A DNA stretch of 38,451 bases from Paulinella micropora (taxonomy: Eukaryota; Cercozoa; Imbricatea; Euglyphida). How positions within the stretch are numbered: the stretch's first letter is position 1; every line of letters starts with the position of its first letter. Below the pieces are notes generated by a model. It had not been told where the DNA came from, did no database searches, and worked only from the letters and a program-made list of their open reading frames with translations. Location: assembly GCA_009731375.1 (NCBI GenBank), contig BJOX01000174.1, positions 461,560-500,010 of the forward strand, in the 5' to 3' direction. The translations under genes were made by a program, and so were the position numbers. This document shows, piece by piece, positions 23,870 to 33,100 of the stretch.

Positions 23870-24129
23870 AAGCAAGCAAGTGCAGAGAGCTCGGTGAGCC
23901 AGCCCTTCATCTTCTTCTTCTTCTTCTTCTTCTTCTTCTTCTTCTTCTTCTTTTTCTTCTTCTTCTTCTTCTTCTTCTTCTCCTTCCTCTCTCTCTCTCT
24001 CTCTCTCTCTCTCCAAGTAAGCAATAAGTAGGAAAAAAACAACTTTTTGGAAGAAGCGATCAACTCATAAACTTAGGAAAGTTATCTTTGCGTATCTCTC
24101 AGTTTCTTCTATCTATCTATCTATCTATA

Positions 24130-24179
<50 letters not shown>

Positions 24180-24288
24180 GCTAGCTAGCTAGCTAGCTAG
24201 CTAGCCAGCTATCTTTGCACTCAAACTCCTTCTTTCGTTTCCTTGTTCTACCATTCCATCTTCAGTTATTCCCTTGACTAATCTTCCC

Positions 24289-24347
<59 letters not shown>

Positions 24348-24368
24348 CAGATAGACAGATAGACAGAC

Positions 24369-24454
<86 letters not shown>

Positions 24455-24498
24455 GCAGATAGATAGGTAGATAGGTAGGTAGGTTGGTAATTAGATAG

Positions 24499-24529
<31 letters not shown>

Positions 24530-24577
24530 GATAGAGATAGATAGATAGATAGATAGGTAGGTAGGTAGGTAGGTAGG

Positions 24578-24625
<48 letters not shown>

Positions 24626-24626
24626 C

Positions 24627-24708
<82 letters not shown>

Positions 24709-25265
24709 ATAAAATAGATAGGCCTCGCCGTGCTCTTTCCCAGTCACAGCAGTTCGCGCTCCTTTGACCTTGACTGCAAAATTCATAAATCATATATTTC
24801 TTTTGCTGCTGGTTTATGTATATCTATATCTATGTCTATATCTGTATCTACATCTACATCTATATCTATATCTATATCTATATATATCTATATCTATATC
24901 TATATCTATATCTATATCTGTATCTGTATCTGTATCTATATCTGTATCTATATCTACCTGTATCTGTATCTGTATCTGTATCTGTATCTGTATATATCTA
25001 TATCTATATCTATATCTATATCTATATCTATATCTGTATGCATATCCATATCATATCCATATCCATATCCATATCATATTCATATCCATATCAAAATGCA
25101 GGCCTCAAGTCCACTGGCAAGTCTTTGGTTATGGTAGATCGCATCGCGGACGCGCTTACCTTGCCTCAGCCCGCACAGTTTGAGACAGTCCACTACATGG
25201 AGGCGCTAGGCTCGCCCACGTCCAAGAAAGCCCGCCAAGCCCTAGATTGGACTGAGCTGCTTTAG
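18746..25265 (+). CDS. Membrane-anchored protein with C-terminal SAP-like domain, eight exons
   Basis: Exons 18746-18865, 19184-19786, 20128-20164, 20467-20567, 22772-22839, 23069-23119, 23468-23541, 25102-25265 total 1218 bases, one frame, 405 residues, ending TAG. Residues 1-25 form a single hydrophobic helix followed by RNRAARK, so the rest likely faces the cytosol or nucleoplasm. Residues 41-241 are acidic low complexity with the tandem ADTSVCI. Residues 255-325 are full of SP/TP sites and basic residues, typical of proline-directed kinase targets. Residues 336-371 ([20 protein letters not shown]...) fit the SAP/HeH pattern L..K...LGL...GK...V.RI, a DNA- or chromatin-binding fold. Inner-nuclear-membrane HeH proteins combine such parts, in another order. 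An extra exon at 19874 is possible. Exact family unknown. Confidence 0.72.
18866..19183 (+). repeat. Intron 1: (CT)n, (CATC)n, gap
   Basis: (CT)n at about 18894-18923, (CATC)n at 18924-18950, then unique sequence, GGT repeats and a 10-N gap at 19087-19096. The acceptor is gtgtttcgcag. Confidence 0.85.
19184..19786 (+). CDS. Membrane/SAP gene exon 2
   Basis: Exactly 201 codons, phase 0 on both sides, Ser/Thr/Ala/Glu-rich, GC-rich relative to surroundings. It starts [20 protein letters not shown] and ends [10 protein letters not shown]. Donor ACACCG|gtcggt. No known domain seen. Confidence 0.78.
19787..20127 (+). repeat. Intron 2: (CTAT)n, (GA)n, (ACAT)n and a possible skipped exon
   Basis: (CTAT)n to 19870, then a 50-base stretch after an acceptor-like tatcag at 19873 reading [18 protein letters not shown], then (GA)n with poly(G), then (ACAT)n to 20122. 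The open stretch has no clear in-phase donor, so I leave it out. Confidence 0.75.
20128..20164 (+). CDS. Membrane/SAP gene exon 3 (small)
   Basis: Encodes [12 protein letters not shown] plus one base. Acceptor tctgtag, donor ATCACAG|gtttat, which merges into (CTAT)n. Confidence 0.7.
20165..20466 (+). repeat. Intron 3: (CTAT)n, (CTAC)n with acceptor-edge echo of exon 4
   Basis: The echo at 20367-20423 keeps the acceptor ATTTAG and the first half of exon 4 with several substitutions, then runs into (CTAC)n. Confidence 0.88.
20467..20567 (+). CDS. Membrane/SAP gene exon 4
   Basis: Encodes [20 protein letters not shown] and [14 protein letters not shown], rich in SP/TP sites. Acceptor atttag, donor GTCAAG|gtattc. 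Phase 1 to 0. Confidence 0.78.
20568..22771 (+). repeat. Intron 4: mixed microsatellites with exon 4 donor-edge echo and about eight exon 5 echoes
   Basis: (CTAT)n, (TGTCA)-type, (TACA)n, (TTC)n and (GACA)n. The donor-edge echo of exon 4 is at 20690-20758 and ends AAG|GT. Acceptor-edge echoes of exon 5 lie at about 21587-21610, 21823-21860, 22131-22148, 22222-22250, 22360-22400, 22479-22506, 22582-22609 and 22695-22735. Two units near 22400-22609 repeat with a period of about 103 bases. Confidence 0.85.
22772..22839 (+). CDS. Membrane/SAP gene exon 5
   Basis: Encodes [20 protein letters not shown] then LF. Acceptor tattgtag, donor TTCAG|gtatgt. It is the only copy in its array with the full donor edge. 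Confidence 0.78.
22840..23068 (+). repeat. Intron 5: (TATG)n
   Basis: (TATG)n with ACGT interruptions and a duplicated segment around GGTATGTATATATGGTAT. The donor gtatgt merges directly into the repeat. The acceptor is gtgtcttcag. Confidence 0.9.
23069..23119 (+). CDS. Membrane/SAP gene exon 6
   Basis: Encodes (S)[16 protein letters not shown] plus AG. Phase 2 to 2. Donor TCAAG|gtaaat. Confidence 0.78.
23120..23467 (+). repeat. Intron 6: (CT)n, poly(C), (ACAT)n
   Basis: (CT)n to the gap at 23212-23221, poly(C) to 23244, about 80 unique bases, then (ACAT)n and (CA)n. The acceptor is acatacatag with no pyrimidine tract. Confidence 0.9.
23468..23541 (+). CDS. Membrane/SAP gene exon 7
   Basis: Encodes [20 protein letters not shown] then CREL, the first helix of the SAP-like domain. 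Donor GAACTCG|gtgtgc; phase 2 to 1. An alternative donor in the last echo (GAGCTCG|gtgagc at 23894) is stronger. Confidence 0.72.
23542..25101 (+). repeat. Intron 7: (CT)n with four donor-edge echoes of exon 7, (TTC)n, (CTAT)n/(GATA)n, (TATATC)n
   Basis: Echoes at 23640-23664, 23726-23750, 23797-23814 and 23871-23893 each sit between (CT)n tracts and end CTCG|GT. Then (TTC)n to 23980. (CTAT)n at 24110-24180 and, inverted, (GATA)n at 24292-24710 face each other. (TATATC/TGTATC)n runs over 24822-25090. Confidence 0.9.
25102..25265 (+). CDS. Membrane/SAP gene terminal exon 8
   Basis: Encodes [20 protein letters not shown] and on to [15 protein letters not shown] at 25263. Acceptor aaaatgcag. 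It completes the SAP-like helix pair begun in exon 7. Confidence 0.8.
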
Positions 25266-25377
25266 CACAATGGCTGAGCTTAACTTTAGCACAGTAGCTA
25301 ACCTTAGCTTCAGCCCAGCCTTCGACTGACCGAACTTCTTCAGCACCAGCCCTCTTTCCCCGTTCTGCTTGACTGTG

Positions 25378-25447
<70 letters not shown>

Positions 25448-25601
25448 TGTGTTTTCCAAGCGATATCCGAGGGTTCTTTCTCCTTGTTGAGGTCAATGTA
25501 AAGAAGCTTTTTGTTGAAGATTTTTTTCACCTGTTTGTGCCGTGTGTACACGTGCTTATCCTTTGAGTCGTCCCTGACTGTTGATTCTAGCAATTTTCCT
25601 T

Positions 25602-25632
<31 letters not shown>

Positions 25633-26643
25633 AANNNNNNNNNNNNNNNNNNNNNNNNNNNNNNNNNNNNNCCCCCCCCCCACTTGACCCACTGAATATT
25701 TCTTCTATGCCTTTCTTTCCTTCCCACCCCACCTCCCCCGACCGTGGCTTCAATGTCGTTCGATGCACTCGGACCCAGCATGCTGCCTGGACTGGGAGCA
25801 GGAATGAGAGTCTTATCGCTCTTCAAGCGATGATATGATAAAGCTGCATATCCACCAGGCCTCTGGGGATGAAGTTGTCACTGACATCGTCGCCTCCTGA
25901 CCAGGCTTGCCCGTATTAATGATATGAATTTATTGCAGCCGGCCGTGTGTAGACCAAGTCGCGCACGGTGTTCAACGCCGGGTGACCCGCATGTATCATA
26001 CTCAGTGAGCAAAAATCATCCACCGTTGACAAATCATTATTGGGAAAATTTTTACCTTGAGCAAGGTAAAGTTCAAAGTTGGTGGGTCACCGATCACAAC
26101 AGGCTAAATATTAAGTTAGATGGAAGTGTCAACTTGATGATGTATAAATCGGTGGCATTAAAGACCATAACCATTAATTCATTAAAATAAGATAATATTA
26201 ATATTTATTACTTAAATTTAAACTTGAAATTAACAGTTATCAGCATTGAACTCCAAGACTCTGGCTAGCCTTAGTCAGTTTCAATTGAGTTGAATTTTTC
26301 TGCCGGTCAGGAAATTGAGTCGTCACGTTCTTTTTTTCTATTAATTTGAACAACGATGTTGATAATTATGATAAGACAATTAAAACTACTACGTGACAAG
26401 AATCAATTATTTCAATTTTATTACTTTTTGGAAGTTTCACTTGAAACTGAGACTAGGAACGGAATCGTTGACTTTGTCTTGTCGTAGGTCCGAGGCTGCG
26501 CACGGTTCAGCCTGTGACAGGATAAAGTGGAAGTTAACAAAATTTCAAGTTAAATATCATCTACTACAACAAAAGATTTCACCTCACTGACTCGAAGTTC
26601 ATATCTCAGCTTCAAGTGAAAAAAAGTTAAAAAAAACTTTGAA
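25266..26643. other. Intergenic region between the SAP gene and the retrotransposon
   Basis: (GA)n fills about 25379-25444, poly(C) with a gap 25605-25680, and the rest is unique and AT-rich toward 26640. A short open stretch at 25750-25833 (MSFDALGPSMLPGLGAGMRV) ending in TGA could be a fragment of an exon, but I see no splice context. No other gene is supported. Confidence 0.6.
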
Positions 26644-26647
26644 TTTC
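26644..26647. repeat. Target-site duplication, left copy
   Basis: TTTC immediately precedes the 5' LTR and matches 37045-37048. A fifth base (A) is shared if the LTR ends GTAAC. Confidence 0.75.
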
Positions 26648-26895
26648 TGTAGGCATCACCCCCCGGATAGCAGGTAAAAAGTATAGTTTTTCGGGTGTCA
26701 GGTGCACCTAGTTTTTTCCCAGTATTTCAATATCGTTTGGCCGGATTTGACCTAATGCCATTTTAACCGTGGTCTGTGGCCGCTTTCTTTTTCGGCTTCA
26801 CTGAGCTAATATAACGAGACATCATTCTCCTTTGGGGGATTTGTGTCTGGTTGTATTACCGACTTTTTATCGAGCTATCTTCAGGGAGTGTAACA
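26648..26895 (+). repeat. 5' LTR
   Basis: 248 bases, TGT...ACA. A TATA-like TAATATAAC lies about 85 bases before its end; function is inferred. Confidence 0.92.
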
Positions 26896-27657
26896 TTGGA
26901 GTCACCAGCACAAGACTGATTTCTTTTCTGGCTTGTTTTCAAGTGGAACAGCAGAAAGAAAAATTGGACAGACCTATCTCTTCTGAGTAGGTGTTCCAAA
27001 AAACAAATACTCCAGCACATCCCCACACAGCTCCTTTTGCAAAACCAGACGTCTAGGCGTTTGTGAGTAGGTGTCTCAGTACCCTCTACACAGCCTGTAT
27101 CTGTGTCCTCATAAGGAGGCCAGACACCAGACCTCATAGCTGTTCTTGTGTTCTCTCTTGAGACAGAGACAGAGTAGGTCAACAGACGTACAAACAAACA
27201 CTCACAGTTACAAACAAACTTGAAGGACACGAGCGTAGTACTCCTCCTTTCAAGTCTGTGCACTTAGTTGCCTCTCAAAACACATACATCAGAGTATTTT
27301 TGCAAATCTCTGACTGTTTTTCGACAATAGGTCTGAACAAGTGTCAGACGACAGGTCGACTTCTCAAGGAGTGCTTCTCGAGCCTCTTTGACATTATCTG
27401 TACGTAGGTCCTCGTACCTCATAACAGATACAACAACAAAAAGAGAAAAAGAAAAGAGGAGTGGAGAAGGAGATCAAGTTTTCAGAGAAAGTCGTATAGA
27501 CTACTTCTTTCTCACAAACAAAAACACATAAGACATAGAGGTGAGACTCTCTCTCTTTACAGTCTTTTCATCTTTCCTCTCTATTCGTTCCTCAGAGACG
27601 AACAGAGTAATTACGGAGTAGAAACAGATCTATCTCCTTTGTATTTCTTCAGAGACC
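26896..27657 (+). promoter_or_regulatory. Retrotransposon 5' untranslated leader
   Basis: 762 bases between the LTR and the gag ATG. The primer-binding site should lie at its start; TGGAGTCACCAGCACAAG at 26897 begins with TGG but does not look like a standard tRNA 3' end complement. The 3' part is purine-rich. Confidence 0.6.
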
Positions 27658-30162
27658 ATGTCTACTAGGTCTGAAGAAGCATATTGGAATGAAGAAGGAG
27701 AGAATGAGAGAACCCCAATAGACCAGGAGGATAACGTTGGCCCTCTTGGGGACGGGGGAGATCTGGCAGTGCCTTCCTATGAAACAGGAGGACCAGAGGA
27801 CCGACTGCTCGCCCCTGGGCGGATGGGAGAGTCGGAAGTCGAGAAGGAGAGGAGCGAGGAGGAAGCGAGGTTTGTGGCCGAATATGGCAATCTAAGTGAA
27901 AAGGAGTTTGAGGATAAAATAGGGAAGGATGAGGCCTATAAATGGCTATTCATTCCCCCGGAAATACGATGGGGAGATCCCTTGAGAAAGGAGGATATCT
28001 GTTACCCCCTCCCAAAACAAGCCCTGTCTCTTGCAAAATTCCTCAGAGACGACAGTGCACAGTTACAGGTGCAACATGTCTCATTTGGGGACAATATGTC
28101 TTTACTGGAGCTTCTCGACCTCACATGGAAAGTGTTCGAGTGTGCTATACTCTATGAGTACCAGTCTAACAAGACTGTCCTGCCATGGGATTCAAGAGCA
28201 CTGGCTAGGTTGCTCGATCCTGGTCAGGATATCGAATCAATCAAAAGAGGGGAAGGGGAGTTTAAGTCCAGGAACGTCCGAGGACAGATTAATGTCATGG
28301 ATATACCCCTGAGACTTATGGAGATCAAGTTGGTGGACTTGAATAAACTCCAACAAACCCCGATTTATGGCAGGGACCTTCACCCGGCCCTGAAAGAAAT
28401 AGAAGGCGAAGCTGGAGGGGTGACGAAGATTAAGAAGTTGCATGCGGCCTTGCAGAAGGACGACGCATGGAAGAGGTGGGCTTTCACCAAGGATCATACG
28501 ATCTTGGAGGGAACGGCCGCACCCGCCCTCACCAATAAAGCGGGAGAGAAGGAGTTGGCGGAGAAGGCTCTGTTCCTTCGGAAGGCTGCCGAGCTCATGT
28601 CTTTTTTTCATCATGCTCAAGACCTGCATATCAGGGAAAGAGCAGAGGAGAAAGAAAAGAAGGAGTTGGAGGCAAAGATTGCATTGGCTAAGGCGACGGC
28701 TACGAGACAGGCACCTTCCTCTGGGCCTTTTATGTCTCCCCCTGGGTACGTCCCGTCAGCCCATACAGCCCCTCCTGCCCCTACGACTAGCTCAGCGCCT
28801 ACCACTGTCATTGTCAACAATAATGACAAGAAGGACAGACAGGCTATCATTAACGCCTTCCAAAAATATACCAAGTCCGATGCCACTGCTCTGACGCTGT
28901 TCGCAGAGACAGCGAGTCAGAAGGACACGGATGCGAACCTTCGAGACAAGCTCCGAAGAATTGATGCTTGTATGAAGCAGCATCCAACGGACGAAACACA
29001 GGAGTATGAGGCGTTGTCCACCTTGTTGGACCCATCAATCCTCACACAAGGATTTGATGTTGTGGAATACAAGGCGTTGCGAGCGGTAGAGGTGTCGGCT
29101 AGGAGAGCAGCCTCAGACCTGCAGTGCACGGTGCCAGTTGCCGTCCTCTTGCAATACTTTAAAACTCATGGGTATCAGCATCTGTGTACTGGTACTTTGA
29201 TTGGGTTTGAGATTTTTCAAGAGGTGAACGAAGGGCTGGGCATTAGCGCGAGGTTGGCAGCGATCCTCACTGAGGTCAGCGCCAAGTACGGGCTCTTTTA
29301 TAGCCGGAAGTCTATCATTTTGTACTTCCTGAGTGCTTTGTGTGCACGACACCCGAGCAAGCTCGCAAGGATCATACAGTCCTGTCCGACCTTCGCGGCG
29401 GTGAAGACGGCGGATTTTTTAGAAACGAATATATACGAGAGGGCCGTAGCGGCTGTTCAGCCGAGCGACCTGTATAGGGAGGTGCTCGAAGCGTGTTCCG
29501 ACTTGGACACGGCCACCGAGTCATTCTCCAGTGCCGCGACACAAGGGGTTGGAGGTGCTCAAGCAGCACATACAACTCGGTCGGCGGGTCAAAAGAGGGG
29601 GAGAGACGAGCCGACGCCGTGCTACCGCTATTTTTCATATATGGCGTGTAAGAATGAGGCGAAGCATGGAGTAGGCACCTGTCCACACAGTCATGACTCT
29701 GACGATGACAGGATGCGAAATATCTTCCTGAGAGAACTCAAAGGCTCAAAAAAGGAGCAGGCCTTATACAGAGTTTACAAGAAGGAGTTGGTGGAGAGGA
29801 GGTGGAATGCAAATATGGTCGCGGACGGAGAGTTCCGGGAGGCCATCATTTCCTTCCTTGAGAAGATGAAGAGAAAGGAGGAGAAAGAAGCAGCGGGCCG
29901 ACAAGCGGCGCCGACTAGAGGAGGAGAGACGAGAGGAGCGTCACGAGGGTCCCGAGGGACACCAAGAGGATGGGCACCAAGAGGTCGGGGCTATCGGGGA
30001 AGGGGAGGCCGGACCCCAGCGCGCCCTCCCAGAGGACACGGATACTGGAATTATAGCTCCAGTTCCAGCTCCAACTACCCCCAGCAAGCTTATACCGCTG
30101 CGGAGGGGGGACGTCAAGACGAAGACACTGGCTCAGGTGAGCGTGTTGAAGTCCTAGAATGA
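27658..30162 (+). CDS. gag: Gag-like protein with CCCH zinc finger and RGG tail
   Basis: 834 residues from ATG to TGA. The N-terminus is acidic; the middle is helical and charged, consistent with capsid. Near the end is C655-x8-C664-x10-C675-x3-H679, a CCCH-type finger, where most Ty3 elements have a CCHC knuckle. It is followed at about residues 754-800 by Arg-Gly repeats (SRGSRGTPRGWAPRGRGYRG). Both would bind RNA for packaging. The stop is TGA followed by CGG, and the frame then stays open into pol. Identification as gag rests on position and nucleic-acid motifs. Confidence 0.85.
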   Translation: MSTRSEEAYWNEEGENERTPIDQEDNVGPLGDGGDLAVPSYETGGPEDRLLAPGRMGESEVEKERSEEEARFVAEYGNLSEKEFEDKIGKDEAYKWLFIPPEIRWGDPLRKEDICYPLPKQALSLAKFLRDDSAQLQVQHVSFGDNMSLLELLDLTWKVFECAILYEYQSNKTVLPWDSRALARLLDPGQDIESIKRGEGEFKSRNVRGQINVMDIPLRLMEIKLVDLNKLQQTPIYGRDLHPALKEIEGEAGGVTKIKKLHAALQKDDAWKRWAFTKDHTILEGTAAPALTNKAGEKELAEKALFLRKAAELMSFFHHAQDLHIRERAEEKEKKELEAKIALAKATATRQAPSSGPFMSPPGYVPSAHTAPPAPTTSSAPTTVIVNNNDKKDRQAIINAFQKYTKSDATALTLFAETASQKDTDANLRDKLRRIDACMKQHPTDETQEYEALSTLLDPSILTQGFDVVEYKALRAVEVSARRAASDLQCTVPVAVLLQYFKTHGYQHLCTGTLIGFEIFQEVNEGLGISARLAAILTEVSAKYGLFYSRKSIILYFLSALCARHPSKLARIIQSCPTFAAVKTADFLETNIYERAVAAVQPSDLYREVLEACSDLDTATESFSSAATQGVGGAQAAHTTRSAGQKRGRDEPTPCYRYFSYMACKNEAKHGVGTCPHSHDSDDDRMRNIFLRELKGSKKEQALYRVYKKELVERRWNANMVADGEFREAIISFLEKMKRKEEKEAAGRQAAPTRGGETRGASRGSRGTPRGWAPRGRGYRGRGGRTPARPPRGHGYWNYSSSSSSNYPQQAYTAAEGGRQDEDTGSGERVEVLE

Positions 30163-33100
30163 CGGGAGGAAAAGAGGGAGGAGGAGAAGAGAAAGAAGGA
30201 GATAAAAACTGTTCTTTTTAATCCGACAGTCACAGTTATGCCTACTGTTGCTGAACAGGATACGAACGGTTCCGTTCCTCCTAGACGTGAAGTTGAAGGC
30301 ACACAGCCTCACAAGCCTCAAGGTAAGCATTTGCTAGTTCATCCTTCGAGAGCTAATATGATAAATGATGCGAATAGGAAGGCGAAGAAGGCGATGGAGG
30401 AGAGGAAGCCGCAACTGAAGGCTAGGTCTCCGCCTACGAAGAAGCAGCGGACCGTTCCCCCGCCAAAGGACGCAACCGTCTCTACGGTAGACAAGTGTAC
30501 ATCTAGTGTACCGGACTCTGTCAAGCGGACACTTGAGATACCGGAAGCCCCGGAGACTCAAGAAGTTAAGTTGGAGGAAAAGGGGGAAGAACGGAAGGAG
30601 GACAAGGAACTTGAGCTTAGACTCAAAACCCTAGAACAAAAAAAAATTCATGTGCTTGCGGCTAGTATACATAGACCGGACGCGCTATGCTACACTGACC
30701 TCTTTTGTGAAACTTTACAAACCACATTAAAAGTTGGTAATGATACGATGGCGAATATTAATATTGTCGGCCAGAAGTTTTTGAATAGTCACCGGACATG
30801 GGTTGACAAAAATATTAGAAAAACAAAGGGGACCCTAAAAGGGGTAGGCAGCCGTACGGAAATTACGGGCATCGTCACATTAATTTTCAAATTGAAATCC
30901 GGTCGAGTATATCGTGCGGACCTCTATGTTGTCCCCGATTACCACGGTTCAATCCTGCTGTCGTATGACCAATTGGCTACGATGGGGGCAGTGATCGATT
31001 GCGCCGCACGGCGAGTAATTTATGGAGTGAAGAATGGAGAGAAGGAGGATATTAATCCGATGACTGCTACTGACTCATACGAGGCTTTTGAGCTGAGTCT
31101 AGCAACGGAGAGAAAAAGGTTGGCCTTCGTACATGAGGCAACTGAAGCCTATGTACACCCCTATGTCACAGTGCCGGACGAACTGTCCTGGACCGACAAT
31201 TGGGAGACGGAGATGCAGGCGTATACGGTTACGATTCCCGCATGGGACAAAAAGTCTATTGATGACTTAATCGTAGCGCGTAATGAGGAGATAATATGTG
31301 TTGCGAAACAGTGCCCGTCGTTGGCCAGATTCGCAGAAGGTGGTGGGGCAGATGTCCATATTACTAATGGCTACTGTTACCACGCAAAGATGTCAGATGA
31401 AAAGAGAGAGGCGTTTGTGCCAAGGAGGAAGGGGCGTATCCCCGATACTCCAGAGGATGACATTAAAACTTTTATCACGAACTTTTGGGGCGATGTGCCT
31501 ACCTGGCCGCGCTCATTAACTGAAGTGAAAAAGTGTCTACGGACTCTATTTGAGAGTAACAAGCCGTATACTGTCATTCTGCCGTACAATGAGAAGGCGA
31601 TATGGGCACAGGAGATAAGGGACCGGCTTATTGATCATCCTATACCGGTTCCCTCTCGCAAGCAACAGTTAGTGGTGGCTTGTCGACTCGGGTCTCGGGA
31701 GCAGAGCAGTGCATACAAGCGGAAGCTCAGAGCCCAGGACAAGTTGAAATTGATACCTCAAGCTTTCACATGCTTTGATGGTTTCTACACCCGTAAGGCT
31801 CCGATACAATACGCGAACCTTATTGATATGCTTGTCGGACTCGGTCATGATGATGAGCCGGACACAGTCACGTATGAACGGACGGGACTGGACGATTTGT
31901 CCGAGGAAGATTTGAGTTTGGAGGAGGACTTAGCGCCCCTCAAAGAACATAAGAAGATGTCGGAGGAAGATTTCCAAGCGGCGGCGCGGAAAATTTTAGA
32001 AGAAGGAGTGGGTACGGAGAGAGAGAAGGAGCTTCTCAAAGCTAAGATGGAGGCGTACAGAGAAATTTTCGACCCTCCTCGGGCAGGTGGTGTAAAGTCG
32101 GAGGACTTCACTGCTGTCATTTACAAGATACCGGGTGCGGAGCCATCTCCGGCACCGCGGAGGGCAAATTTGAGCATACATGAGGCGAAGATAGCGGAGG
32201 AGAACGTGAGACAGTTGCTCAATGAGGACTTTATTGAGAGATCTACATCTCCAATTGTCTCTCAACCGAAAATCGTCCCCAAGCCAGGAGGAGAATGGCG
32301 TTTGACGATCAATTATGCCCGTGTGAATAAGGTGCTAGAGGAAGAGAGAAATCCTCTGCCGACCTTAGAAGAGGGCAGAAGAGTGCTGCGGAATGCTAAA
32401 TTCTATTCGGTCATTGACCTTAAGAACGGCTTCTGGCAGATACCACTGGACGAGAAATCCAGATGGCTGACTGCATTCGTGGTTGGTATGGAAATATACC
32501 AGTGGAAGGTGCTTCCGATGGGACTCAAACAGGCCCCGGGGCTCTTTCAGAAGGCGATGCAGAAGATGTTGAGTGGTCAATATGACGACCAGTCGGAGGA
32601 TGGTTTTATGAGAAGGAGAGGACAGAAGGCGGGAGAATATGCATTTTGTTACATCGATGACATTATCGTATACTCTAACACAATGGAAGAGCATATCGAT
32701 CACTTGTCAGATGTCTTCAGGCGCATCGGAGCTTTTGGCCTGAAATGCAACTTAAAGAAATGTCAGCTTGCAAAGACAAGTGTGACGTATTTGGGTTACG
32801 AGATTTCTCATAACAGAGTCTCGATATCGCGCGAGAAGAGGGAGGAGATCATGAGTAGACAGTTGCCAAAGAATCGCACAGAGTTACACTCTTTTCTTGC
32901 GATGGCACAGTACTACAGCCAGTTCATACCCGATTGGGGTGCAACTCGGGCTAAGTTGGAGAAGATGATTGATTTTGGAGACTTTGAGAAGTGGGATGAG
33001 GAGGCTTTGCAGGCGTTTAATACGCTCAAAGATCTCATTTACAAAGATCCCAAGGACGGCGGATTAGTACTTATGATGCCCGACTTTACGAAGCCGTTCG

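Noticed and set aside
26897-26914. tRNA primer-binding site
   Set aside because: It begins with TGG but the following bases do not fit the usual acceptor-stem plus T-arm complement, so I did not annotate it as a site.
26856-27263. 135-codon minus-strand frame in the retrotransposon leader
   Set aside because: It overlaps the LTR end and untranslated leader and has no recognisable domain.
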